Assembly: GCA_003542355.1 (NCBI GenBank)
Contig: DPKU01000096.1
Location: 1 to 6,352, forward strand
Direction of reading: 5' to 3'
DNA from: Clostridiales bacterium
GTDB taxonomy: Bacteria; Bacillota; Clostridia; Peptostreptococcales; Anaerovoracaceae
Length of the DNA: 6,352 nt
Positions 1 through 6,352 of this stretch are shown piece after piece. The translations under genes were made by a program, and so were the position numbers. The notes below the pieces were generated by a model. The model made no database searches. It was not told the origin of the DNA and was given only the letters and a program-made list of their open reading frames with translations. Every line of letters begins with the position of its first letter. Position 1 is the first letter of the stretch.

Positions 1-1293
1 CCCAAGACAGGGCTGGCAGTTGGCACTCATAATGAGACCATCAGTGTTACAGGCACAGGCAGTGCTGCGGCTAGCGTATCGGCACAGTTTGCCGTTACTG
101 TTGTACCTACTAGCAGTAGCTCTGGTGGCAGCAGCACCCCGGCAACAACTGTCATCAACACGAACACGGGCAGCGTAACAGGAACCCAGCTGAATAATGC
201 GGCGAAAGCGGCCAAGGACGGAGAGACCGTTACGATCCAGTCCGGCAAAACAAACGAGGTAACCATTCCAACGTCCGGTTTCGACGCACTTACGGGCAAC
301 AACAATAGCCTGACTGTCGTAACAGACAAGGGTACCCTGACCTTTGACAGCAAAGCAGTGACAGCGATGGGCGCACAGGCAACCGCTGCGGATATCATTG
401 TACTCGTGGAGGATGTAGAGAAGAATACATTAACAGAAGAAGAGCAAACAAAGGTGGGAGATAAGACGGTCTATGACCTGAGTGTGATGTCCGGCGGGAA
501 GCTTATTTCAAGCTTTAACGGCGGCACGGTAACAGTGAGCATTCCATACGAGCTTAAGACCGGAGAAAAGACTGAAAACCTGGCTGTCTGGTACTTGGCG
601 GACGATGGAACTCTGACAGAAATCAGCTGCGCATACGATGAAAAAGCGAAGGCCGTCACTTTTGTCGTCAACCATTTTTCCAAATATGTGGTAGGCTACG
701 ACAGTCTGGCAGACTGGATCAATCCGTTTGCGGATATAATGAGCAGCGATTGGTTCTACGACGCTGTAGGATATGTGAATCTCAATGGATTGATGAATGG
801 ACAGACGGGTATGGAATTTGGACCGGAAGCGGCAATGACCCGAGGGATGTTCGTGACCATTTTAGGCAGAATGGAAAATATCGACACTGCAATATATGCA
901 AATCAAACGACGTTTTCCGATGTAAAAAACAATCAGTATTACGCACCGTATACTGCATGGGCCAGCGACAAGGGGATTGTAACTGGTGTGGGAAGCGAAA
1001 AGTTCGCACCCGATGCAGCGATCACCCGGGAGCAGATGGCCGTTATGCTGACCAACTATATGAAATTGAAAGACCAGGGACCGGTGGGTGCATGGGCAAT
1101 CCAGCTTACCTACAGCGATTTGGATCAGATTTCTTCATGGGCCGGAGAGGGCGTCATGTTCACAACGATGAAAGAGCTGATGAAGGGGACGGGCAATGAC
1201 GCAAACGGAGCGCCTCTGTTTTCTCCGCTCTCCACATCGACTCGAGCGCAAACAGCCCAGGTTATGATGAATCTTGAGGAAGTTTTGAAATAA
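1..1293 (+). CDS. Surface protein with three C-terminal SLH domains (5' end outside window)
   Basis: The frame is open from the first base, so this is the C-terminal 430 residues of a longer exported protein. The GTG at 358 is internal, not a start. In visible numbering, residues 1-35 are the end of a Thr/Val-rich beta-sandwich repeat. A Ser/Gly/Thr/Pro linker (about 37-48) follows, then a beta-rich module (about 50-233) of the kind that often precedes SLH domains in clostridial surface proteins. Three SLH domains lie at about 241-297 (NPFADI...MTRGMF), 304-356 (TTFSDV...ITREQM) and 370-430 (LTYSDL...STRAQT). SLH triplets bind secondary cell-wall polymers non-covalently and hold proteins on the envelope. 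Each domain keeps the TR pair of its binding motif, and the third is the most divergent. A strong terminator follows, so this gene ends its own transcript. The function of the missing N-terminal part cannot be told. Confidence 0.93.
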   Translation, partial: PKTGLAVGTHNETISVTGTGSAAASVSAQFAVTVVPTSSSSGGSSTPATTVINTNTGSVTGTQLNNAAKAAKDGETVTIQSGKTNEVTIPTSGFDALTGNNNSLTVVTDKGTLTFDSKAVTAMGAQATAADIIVLVEDVEKNTLTEEEQTKVGDKTVYDLSVMSGGKLISSFNGGTVTVSIPYELKTGEKTENLAVWYLADDGTLTEISCAYDEKAKAVTFVVNHFSKYVVGYDSLADWINPFADIMSSDWFYDAVGYVNLNGLMNGQTGMEFGPEAAMTRGMFVTILGRMENIDTAIYANQTTFSDVKNNQYYAPYTAWASDKGIVTGVGSEKFAPDAAITREQMAVMLTNYMKLKDQGPVGAWAIQLTYSDLDQISSWAGEGVMFTTMKELMKGTGNDANGAPLFSPLSTSTRAQTAQVMMNLEEVLK

Positions 1294-1324
1294 AAGCAGC
1301 TCGGGCAAAAAAGATACGAATGAT

Positions 1325-1397
1325 AGGGTTCCCCAGCATCGGACTTTCCGCAGAGAACTGCGCGTGGAGGTATGAATGCTGGGGAACCCTTGTTTTT
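1325..1397 (+). terminator. Rho-independent terminator with nested hairpin
   Basis: A perfect 15-bp inverted repeat (AGGGTTCCCCAGCAT at 1325-1339, its complement at 1376-1390) is followed by TGTTTTT. The 36-base loop holds a second hairpin, CGCAG-AGAA-CTGCG (1349-1362). It starts about 30 bases after the SLH gene stop and separates that gene from the next promoter. The long structured loop is unusual for a simple terminator. Confidence 0.85.
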
Positions 1398-1448
1398 AGG
1401 ACGTTGTCGATGAGCCAGCCCTGATGATACAGGTTTCGGATTGCGACT

Positions 1449-1477
1449 TTTACATTAAGCAGGGTTCATGATATGAT
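1449..1477 (+). promoter_or_regulatory. Sigma-A-type promoter upstream of the small lipoprotein gene
   Basis: TTTACA (1449-1454, 5 of 6 to TTGACA) and TATGAT (1472-1477, 5 of 6 to TATAAT) are separated by exactly 17 bases. Transcription would start near 1484, giving a leader of about 58 bases before the ATG at 1542. It sits after the SLH gene terminator and is the only convincing promoter I see between 1294 and the window end, so it may drive the whole downstream gene set. No operator is recognisable. Confidence 0.6.
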
Positions 1478-1541
1478 TATTCGAAGTCTAAATGTATCGG
1501 CTTTATCCTATTTTTCGTAATAAGCAAGGCGGGGAGCGAAA

Positions 1542-1838
1542 ATGATAAAAAAAATATCGATCGCAACGATCATTTTAGTTTTAGTGGTGATTACGATGAC
1601 AGGATGCATTCCTGGAGACGGAACCGCTACAGCAGCGCATAAGGCAGGCTTTTTTTGGGGAATCTGGCATGGATGGATCGCACCGATCTCCTTGATTGTC
1701 GGGTTGTTTGATCATAACATAAGCATTTACGAAACATATAATACCGGTTGGTTATATGATTTGGGCTTCTATGCGGCGATTATCAGCGGATTCGGTGGAT
1801 TTTCATTTTCCCGAAGAAAAAGGAAAAATGATCATTGA
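1542..1838 (+). CDS. Small putative lipoprotein / membrane protein, 98 aa
   Basis: The ATG has a GGGGAG ribosome site five bases upstream (1531-1536). The N-terminus has a Lys-Lys pair (3-4), a hydrophobic core (5-17) and a lipobox-like MTGC ending at Cys22, consistent with lipoprotein signal peptidase cleavage and lipid attachment. The rest has two hydrophobic stretches (about 41-56 and 74-89) joined by an aromatic, polar segment (57-73), and a basic tail RRKRK (91-95). The motif GIWHGWIAPISLI and the NTGWLYDLGF stretch resemble a small uncharacterised protein type that I recall from Bacillota genomes. The function is unknown. If Cys22 is not processed, the protein would instead have three membrane segments. 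It is the first gene after the predicted promoter and lies 64 bases before the acetyltransferase gene. Confidence 0.8.
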   Translation: MIKKISIATIILVLVVITMTGCIPGDGTATAAHKAGFFWGIWHGWIAPISLIVGLFDHNISIYETYNTGWLYDLGFYAAIISGFGGFSFSRRKRKNDH

Positions 1839-1902
1839 TCTGATTTTCAAAAATACAACTAAGTGCAGTCTGCAGAAATAACAGGTTGATAGGAGGGCCG
1901 TT

Positions 1903-2358
1903 GTGAAAATAAGAAAAGTAACGGAAAACAAAAAGCGATATATGGACTTGCTATTGCTGGCAGACGAGCAAGAAGATATGATAGATCAATATCTCGACCG
2001 CGGTGAAATGTTTGTTTTAGATGACGGAGGCATAAAAGCGGAGTGCGTGATCACGAACGAATCGGATGGTATTTATGAACTCAAAAACATTGCGGTCATG
2101 ACTGACTGTCAGCGCAACGGGTACGGCAAGAGGCTGATATCGTTTATATTTGCACATTATCCTGACTGCAAAACTATGCTGGTCGGTACCGGAGACACTC
2201 CTGATATCCTTCATTTTTATCACGATTGCGGCTTTACGGAGTCACATCGCATTAAAAACTTTTTCACAGACAACTATGACCACCCGATGTTTGAAAACGG
2301 GAAGCAGCTCATTGATATGATATATCTGAAGTGGGAACGATTATTCGAAAAAGTATGA
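1903..2358 (+). CDS. GNAT-family N-acetyltransferase, 151 aa
   Basis: The GTG start is set by AGGAGGG at 1891-1897, five bases upstream. The length is typical of a single-domain GCN5-related acetyltransferase, which moves an acetyl group from acetyl-CoA to an amine. The core strand ELKNIAVM (59-66) leads into the acetyl-CoA pyrophosphate loop Q70-R-N-G73-Y-G75-K-R, the classic Q/R-x-x-G-x-G/A motif A. LHFYHDCGF (103-111) is the usual motif B end, with Tyr106 a candidate general acid. The C-terminal NFFTDNYDHPMFENG stretch (119-133) recalls the Bacillus YvbK-like subgroup, whose substrate I do not know. The gene ends 11 bases before the glycyl radical enzyme start, so co-transcription is likely. 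A shared pathway is not shown. The protein is complete, with no missing motif. Confidence 0.9.
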   Translation: MKIRKVTENKKRYMDLLLLADEQEDMIDQYLDRGEMFVLDDGGIKAECVITNESDGIYELKNIAVMTDCQRNGYGKRLISFIFAHYPDCKTMLVGTGDTPDILHFYHDCGFTESHRIKNFFTDNYDHPMFENGKQLIDMIYLKWERLFEKV

Positions 2359-2359
2359 A

Positions 2360-2365
2360 AGAGGA
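2360..2365 (+). promoter_or_regulatory. Ribosome binding site deciding the glycyl radical enzyme start
   Basis: AGAGGA lies four bases before ATG 2370, directly after the acetyltransferase stop (2356-2358). The earlier in-frame GTG 2331 and ATG 2355 fall inside the acetyltransferase gene and have no comparable site. ATG 2355 overlaps the TGA stop as ATGA and could allow coupled re-initiation, adding five residues. Confidence 0.6.
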
Positions 2366-2369
2366 CGCT

Positions 2370-4736
2370 ATGGCAACACCCAGAATTCAAAGAATGAGAG
2401 AAAAGCTTTTCAATACGATCCCGACCATCACCGCAGAACGGCTGGTTCTGGCAACAGAAGCCTATCAGAAATTTGCAGGGGAGTCGGTTCCTGTATTCAG
2501 GGCCAAAGTCGTGAATTACATCATGGAGAACATGACAACACTCATCCTGGAGGATGAGCTGATTGTGGGAACGGCGACCAACGCGTACAGAGGCGCTAAT
2601 TTACATCCGGAATTCCAGTCAAGCTCCTGGTATATCCGCGATATTGACGAATTTTCTACGAGAAGCAAGGACCCGTATTATATTTCCCCGGAAGACAAGA
2701 AAACGATTCTCAAAACCCTTCCGTATTGGGAAGGAAAGTCCATGGAAGACCTGGCTCAGACGGCGCTTCCGGGATACATCCGCGAACTGGAAGAAGATGA
2801 CGTTCTTTGCATCGGTCTTGAAAACGGCGTTTCCGGCGAAACGGTATGCGATCACGAAAAGATCCTGACGGTGGGGATCAACGGCTACATGGATGAATGC
2901 CGGGAAAACATCGAAAGCACGGTTCCCCAGAACATGGAGGAACAAGCGAGGGTGGAATTCTGGAAGGCCTGCATCATTCAGGGTGAAGGATTGATCACCT
3001 ATGCGCACAGGATGGCGGAGGAGGCCGAAAGAATGGCTTCCGAATGTACTGATGAAAAGAGGAGGCAGGAGCTCCTTGGGATTGCGGAAAACTGCAGGAT
3101 CGTCCCGGAGCATCCGCCCCGGAGTTTCCAACAGGCACTTCAGGCCATTTGGCTCGTCCACGTTTATTTCCACATCGAAGTCTGTACGACCGCATGCGGT
3201 TTCGGCAGATTTGACCAGTACATGTGGCCGTTCTATAAGAAGGACGTGATCGATGAGAAGAACATGACGAGAGAAGAAGCTCTGGAGATGCTGGAGTGCT
3301 TCTATCTCAAGGCATGCGAAGTATACGAAGTGCGAGACAGCTGGTATGCGACAGCCTTTGCGGGCTATCCGATGTGGCAGATCCTTGTGGTGGGCGGACA
3401 GACGTCGGAGGGGAAAGACGCTTCCAACGATTTATCTTTCCTTTGTTTGGAAGCCGCCGACGACCTGAAGACAACGCAGCCCGTTATGGCGTTGCGGGTC
3501 TTTGAAGAAACGCCTGAAGAACTGATTCGGCTGGGATGCCGGATGGTACAGGAAGGGCAGGCAAATCCGGGATTCTTTAGTGACAACGCAGGAATCAAGA
3601 TTTCTCTCGCCAAGGGATGCACCATGGAAGAAGCCAGAGACTGGACCATTGTCGGCTGCATCCAGCCAGGCCCCGGCGGCGGCGGAACCGATGGTTCACC
3701 GGATGTAGGTTATGTAAACATGGGCAAGATGCTCGAATTCGTTCTGCACAACGGTGTGGATCCGGCCACCGGCAAGCAAATGGGACCGGAAACCGGCGAT
3801 CCCAGAGCGTTCAAGAATATTGAAGAGTTCAAAGAAGCTCTTAAACAACAGATCCTTCACCATTACGACATCGTTCGGACAGGTTACAATTTGATGCAGA
3901 GCATCCACATGAACCGATATCCTGTCATTTTTGCGTCCATGGTGACCCGGGGCTGTGTTGAAAGCGGCAAATCCGTACAGCACGGCGGTGCGAAATATTC
4001 GACAGCTGGTGTGTACGTTACCGGGCCGGCAAACCTGGCAGACTCCATTGCGGCGGTGGAAAAGTGCGTATTCGAAGATCAGGATTTGACTATGGATGAA
4101 TTGATCCGGGCCTGTGACACCAATTTTGAAGGCCAAGAAAGGATCCGTCAGCTTCTGCTGAACAAACCGGAGAAATACGGAAACAACCTGACATATGTGG
4201 ACAGTATTTACCGGGAAATGATTCAGGACATTGCCAGCGTCGTACAGGGTTGGAGCGATGCCCGGGGCGGACATTACAGCTTCGGCATCGACTCCCAGAC
4301 GATGAACATTCCCCACGGGTCTGTTACAGGGGCGCTTCCGGACGGAAGGCTTGCCGGAGAACCGCTTTGTGACGCCGCTTCTCCCATGATGGGTCGGGAT
4401 ATACAAGGGCCTACAGCCACCGTAAAATCCGTTGCCTCTGTAGAACCGGAACGATTGGAGGAAGGCGCACTGTTCAACCTTCGCTTTGATCCCAGGGGGG
4501 TTCAAGGCGAAATCGGCCTGAACATTATCGAAGGTGTGATCAAGACCTTCTTCGAAAGTGGCGGCCAGCACATCCAGATCAACGTCGTGGACACGGAAAC
4601 CCTTCTGGATGCGCAGGAGAACCCTGAAAATTACAGAGGGCTCATGGTTCGCGTGGCCGGCTACATGGCATACTTTACAGACCTTGACCGAAGCGCCCAG
4701 AACGTCATCATCGGCAGGACTGCACACTTATCATAA
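2370..4736 (+). CDS. Glycyl radical enzyme (PFL-like family) of unknown substrate, GCIQ variant
   Basis: This 788-residue protein has the length of the HypD/glycerol dehydratase type of glycyl radical enzyme: an N-terminal PFL domain (about 1-640) and a C-terminal glycine-radical domain (about 660-788). The radical site is R761-V-A-G764-Y-M-A-Y-F. The thiyl-radical Cys430 lies in ARDWTIVGCIQP. Other family hallmarks are FAGYPMWQ, GRFDQY (279-284), TGALPDGRLAGEPL and GGQHIQINVV. A single Cys rather than Cys-Cys rules out classical pyruvate formate-lyase. Characterised dehydratases, CutC and HypD read GC-x-E; here the position is Gln432. The usual pocket stretch near NGHS reads CTTA (272-275). 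The residue after Gly-Tyr is Met766, usually Ser or Ala. A Gly-rich stretch (PGPGGGGTDG) follows the Cys loop. A radical-SAM activase is required and is not in the window. The reaction is unknown. Database labels such as formate acetyltransferase would be misleading. Confidence 0.95.
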   Translation: MATPRIQRMREKLFNTIPTITAERLVLATEAYQKFAGESVPVFRAKVVNYIMENMTTLILEDELIVGTATNAYRGANLHPEFQSSSWYIRDIDEFSTRSKDPYYISPEDKKTILKTLPYWEGKSMEDLAQTALPGYIRELEEDDVLCIGLENGVSGETVCDHEKILTVGINGYMDECRENIESTVPQNMEEQARVEFWKACIIQGEGLITYAHRMAEEAERMASECTDEKRRQELLGIAENCRIVPEHPPRSFQQALQAIWLVHVYFHIEVCTTACGFGRFDQYMWPFYKKDVIDEKNMTREEALEMLECFYLKACEVYEVRDSWYATAFAGYPMWQILVVGGQTSEGKDASNDLSFLCLEAADDLKTTQPVMALRVFEETPEELIRLGCRMVQEGQANPGFFSDNAGIKISLAKGCTMEEARDWTIVGCIQPGPGGGGTDGSPDVGYVNMGKMLEFVLHNGVDPATGKQMGPETGDPRAFKNIEEFKEALKQQILHHYDIVRTGYNLMQSIHMNRYPVIFASMVTRGCVESGKSVQHGGAKYSTAGVYVTGPANLADSIAAVEKCVFEDQDLTMDELIRACDTNFEGQERIRQLLLNKPEKYGNNLTYVDSIYREMIQDIASVVQGWSDARGGHYSFGIDSQTMNIPHGSVTGALPDGRLAGEPLCDAASPMMGRDIQGPTATVKSVASVEPERLEEGALFNLRFDPRGVQGEIGLNIIEGVIKTFFESGGQHIQINVVDTETLLDAQENPENYRGLMVRVAGYMAYFTDLDRSAQNVIIGRTAHLS

Positions 4737-4790
4737 CAGTAGGATTGTTTTGTAACATAAAGTTTGTAGAAAGATCTGAATGTCAAATAC

Positions 4791-4795
4791 GGAGG
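4791..4795 (+). promoter_or_regulatory. Ribosome binding site deciding the M55 peptidase start
   Basis: GGAGG sits five bases before ATG 4801. An earlier in-frame ATG at 4780 would place this site inside the coding region and add seven residues not typical of the family. With ATG 4801 the protein begins MKVFISADIEG, as M55 proteins normally do. Confidence 0.8.
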
Positions 4796-4800
4796 TATGT

Positions 4801-5598
4801 ATGAAAGTTTTTATCAGTGCGGATATCGAAGGAATCACAACAACGACCTTCTGGCCGGAAACAGAGCCGGAAAATCCCGAATACAAGGCGCACGCCGATC
4901 AGATGACAAAGGAAGTCCAAGCCGCCTGCCAGGGCGCTCTTGAAGCAGGAGCAACGGAAATCGTCGTCCGGGACGCCCACGGCTATGCGAACAATATCGA
5001 CATCCATGCGTTGCCCAAAGAGGCCAAGCTTATCAGAGGATGGTCCGGACATCCGTACATGATGGTATTCGGCATCGATCATACATTCGACGCAGCCGTC
5101 TTTATCGGATATCATTCCGCTGCGTCCAAAAGAGGAAACCCCATGTCTCATACGGAAAGTCTGCGTCCTCTCTATGTAAAAATCAACGGGCGGCTCGCCA
5201 GCGAATTTATGCTGTTCAGCTATGCAGCGGCTTTGGAAAAAGTGCCGACCGTATTTTTATCAGGCGACAAACAGCTTTGTGAAGATTCAAAAGATTTGCA
5301 TCCCGGGCTGATCACTTGTCCTGTAAAAGAAGGTTTCGGAGAGGCAATCGTCCATGAAAACCCTGTCAACACATTGAAAAGTATCAAAAGCGGCGTTTGT
5401 CAGGCTCTGGATCAGAATCAGGAGCATGGACTGCCGGTGCTTCCTGATCGTTATGAGATGGAGATTTGCTACAAAGATCACGTGAAAGCGGAGAAGTTTT
5501 CTTACTTTCCGGGCGTTGAAAGGGTAAGCGACAATACGATCCGATTTATAACAGACGACTATTTTGAGCTGTTGCGTGTCTTCAGCTTTGTCAATTGA
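4801..5598 (+). CDS. M55-family zinc D-aminopeptidase-like protein (DppA-like), 265 aa
   Basis: The protein resembles Bacillus subtilis DppA, a cytoplasmic, self-compartmentalising zinc aminopeptidase that removes D-amino acids from short peptides. From ATG 4801 the metal and catalytic residues fall where expected: D8 and E10 in ADIEG, H60 in RDAHG, H105 in GYHSAAS, H117 in MSHT and E135 in LASE. They match the DppA set D8, E10, H60, H104, H115 and E133 within two positions. The length is close to the family norm of about 270. No signal peptide is seen, so it should be cytoplasmic. The gene lies 64 bases after the glycyl radical enzyme gene and 36 before the aldehyde dehydrogenase gene, with no terminator between, which suggests one transcript. 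Many M55 members have untested substrates. Release of a D-amino acid or another amine from an amide bond is the safest guess, and its link to the glycyl radical enzyme is inference. Confidence 0.92.
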   Translation: MKVFISADIEGITTTTFWPETEPENPEYKAHADQMTKEVQAACQGALEAGATEIVVRDAHGYANNIDIHALPKEAKLIRGWSGHPYMMVFGIDHTFDAAVFIGYHSAASKRGNPMSHTESLRPLYVKINGRLASEFMLFSYAAALEKVPTVFLSGDKQLCEDSKDLHPGLITCPVKEGFGEAIVHENPVNTLKSIKSGVCQALDQNQEHGLPVLPDRYEMEICYKDHVKAEKFSYFPGVERVSDNTIRFITDDYFELLRVFSFVN

Positions 5599-5634
5599 AC
5601 GGAGATCTGATTGTTGGACCGGAAAGGTGATCCT

Positions 5635-6352
5635 ATGAGCGATATTAAAGAGATTGTTCGAAAACAAAGAGAATACTACCGTACCGGTGCAACGCATGAT
5701 CTGAGCTTTCGCCTGCGTCAGCTTGGAATCTTGAGGAAGGCCATTCTGGACTACGAGCAAGAGATCACGGATGCACTTCAAAAGGATCTCAACAGGGATC
5801 CTTTTGACACCTATGCGGCGGAGATCGGTATCGTGCTAGAAGAACTCGATCACTTGATCCGACATCTGCCGAAGTGGGGTGCAAGAAAGAGGGTCAGGAC
5901 TTCTCTGGCAAACTTCCTCGCGTCCAGCTACATCTATCCGGAGCCCTATGGGATCGCACTGATCCTGTCGCCCTGGAATTATCCTTTTCAGCTGGCGATG
6001 TCTCCTTTGGCCGGAGCGATCGCAGCCGGAAACTGCGCCGTTGTAAAGCCTTCTGCGTATTCCTCCCACACCTCTGAGGTCATCGAGAAGGTGATCAAAG
6101 CTTGTTTTGACGAGGAATACATCGCTGTGGTGCGGGGTGGGCGGGAAGCGAATCAAAGCCTGCTGGAAGAGAAGTTCGATTATATTTTCTTCACGGGCAG
6201 CGTTGCCGTGGGGAAAACCGTCATGGAAGCAGCCTCCAGACACCTGACACCTGTCACCCTGGAACTGGGCGGCAAGAGTCCGTGCATCGTGGACGAGACA
6301 GCGAACCTCAAACTGGCAGCCAGGCGCATCGTCTGGGGCAAATTCCTCAATG
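5635..6352 (+). CDS. Aldehyde dehydrogenase, class-3 type (3' end outside window)
   Basis: The first 239 residues of a soluble NAD(P)-dependent aldehyde dehydrogenase are visible, and the frame runs open to the window end. ATG 5635 has AAGGTGA (5624-5630) four bases upstream. A TTG at 5611 or 5614 is a weaker alternative. Visible landmarks are SPWNYPF with oxyanion Asn115, the cofactor-binding VVKPSAYS with Lys138, the FFTGS turn (185-189), and LELGGKSP with general-base Glu210. These match the ALDH3 spacing (Asn114, Glu209, Cys243 in mammalian ALDH3A1). The nucleophilic Cys would be residue 244, about 12 bases past the edge. The short N-terminus also fits the ALDH3/fatty-aldehyde group, which oxidises medium-chain or aromatic aldehydes to acids. 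It lies 36 bases after the M55 gene and probably belongs to the same operon, where it could oxidise an aldehyde made by the glycyl radical enzyme (inference). Confidence 0.93.
   Translation, partial: MSDIKEIVRKQREYYRTGATHDLSFRLRQLGILRKAILDYEQEITDALQKDLNRDPFDTYAAEIGIVLEELDHLIRHLPKWGARKRVRTSLANFLASSYIYPEPYGIALILSPWNYPFQLAMSPLAGAIAAGNCAVVKPSAYSSHTSEVIEKVIKACFDEEYIAVVRGGREANQSLLEEKFDYIFFTGSVAVGKTVMEAASRHLTPVTLELGGKSPCIVDETANLKLAARRIVWGKFLN

Noticed and set aside
1827..1836. Palindrome AATGATCATT at the end of the small lipoprotein gene
   Set aside because: It has no loop and no following T-run, so it is not a terminator, and no second operator-like copy was seen.
1835..1902. Possible separate promoter before the acetyltransferase (TTGATC at 1835)
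   Set aside because: No acceptable -10 element lies 16-18 bases downstream. The best TACAAC is only 13 bases away.
2331..2369. Upstream GTG (2331) as the start of the glycyl radical enzyme
   Set aside because: It lies within the acetyltransferase gene without a ribosome site. ATG 2370 has AGAGGA upstream and gives the usual family length.
3696..4727. A 343-codon open frame on the minus strand inside the glycyl radical enzyme gene
   Set aside because: It is antisense to an unmistakable conserved gene, has no recognisable domain, and is readily explained by the codon pattern of the + strand gene.
4780..4800. Upstream ATG (4780) as the start of the M55 protein
   Set aside because: The GGAGG ribosome site lies after it and fits ATG 4801, which also puts the zinc ligands at their standard positions 8, 10 and 60.
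4772..5610. AGATCTGA occurring just before both the M55 gene (4772-4779) and the aldehyde dehydrogenase gene (5603-5610)
   Set aside because: The shared part is eight bases with a six-base palindrome core. The flanks differ, and two copies are not enough to claim a regulatory site.
5287..5781. A 164-codon minus-strand frame spanning the M55 end and the aldehyde dehydrogenase start
   Set aside because: Both overlapped + strand frames encode clear family motifs, and the antisense product resembles nothing.

Overview
The window reads as chromosomal DNA of an anaerobic Gram-positive bacterium, most likely a clostridial member of the Bacillota. This rests on a C-terminal triplet of S-layer homology (SLH) domains, strong AGGAGG-type ribosome binding sites, a lipoprotein-type small protein, and a glycyl radical enzyme, a class that oxygen destroys. 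No species can be named. All six genes lie on the + strand.

Layout. Bases 1-1293 are the 3' end of a large secreted surface protein ending in three SLH domains. It is closed by a strong intrinsic terminator (1325-1397) with a 15-bp perfect stem and a second hairpin in its loop. A sigma-A-like promoter (1449-1477) then starts a new transcription unit. Its first genes are a 98-residue putative lipoprotein/membrane protein (1542-1838) and a GNAT acetyltransferase (1903-2358). A glycyl radical enzyme of 788 residues follows after only 11 bases (2370-4736), then an M55-family zinc D-aminopeptidase-like protein (4801-5598) and the N-terminal part of a class-3-type aldehyde dehydrogenase (5635 to the window end). 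No terminator is visible between 1542 and 6352, so these genes may be one operon.

The interesting part is 2370-6352. The glycyl radical enzyme has the full fold signature (thiyl Cys430, glycyl radical Gly764), but it carries Gln432 where the well-studied dehydratases and lyases have a catalytic Glu two residues after the Cys. Its substrate-pocket stretch (residues 270-280) also departs from the usual pattern. It therefore does not look like pyruvate formate-lyase, glycerol/propanediol dehydratase, choline TMA-lyase or hydroxyproline dehydratase, and its substrate is unknown. The neighbours suggest, by inference only, a catabolic route: the M55 enzyme frees a compound from an amide or peptide bond, the glycyl radical enzyme cleaves or rearranges it, and the aldehyde dehydrogenase oxidises an aldehyde product. 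The radical-SAM activating enzyme this system needs is not in the window.
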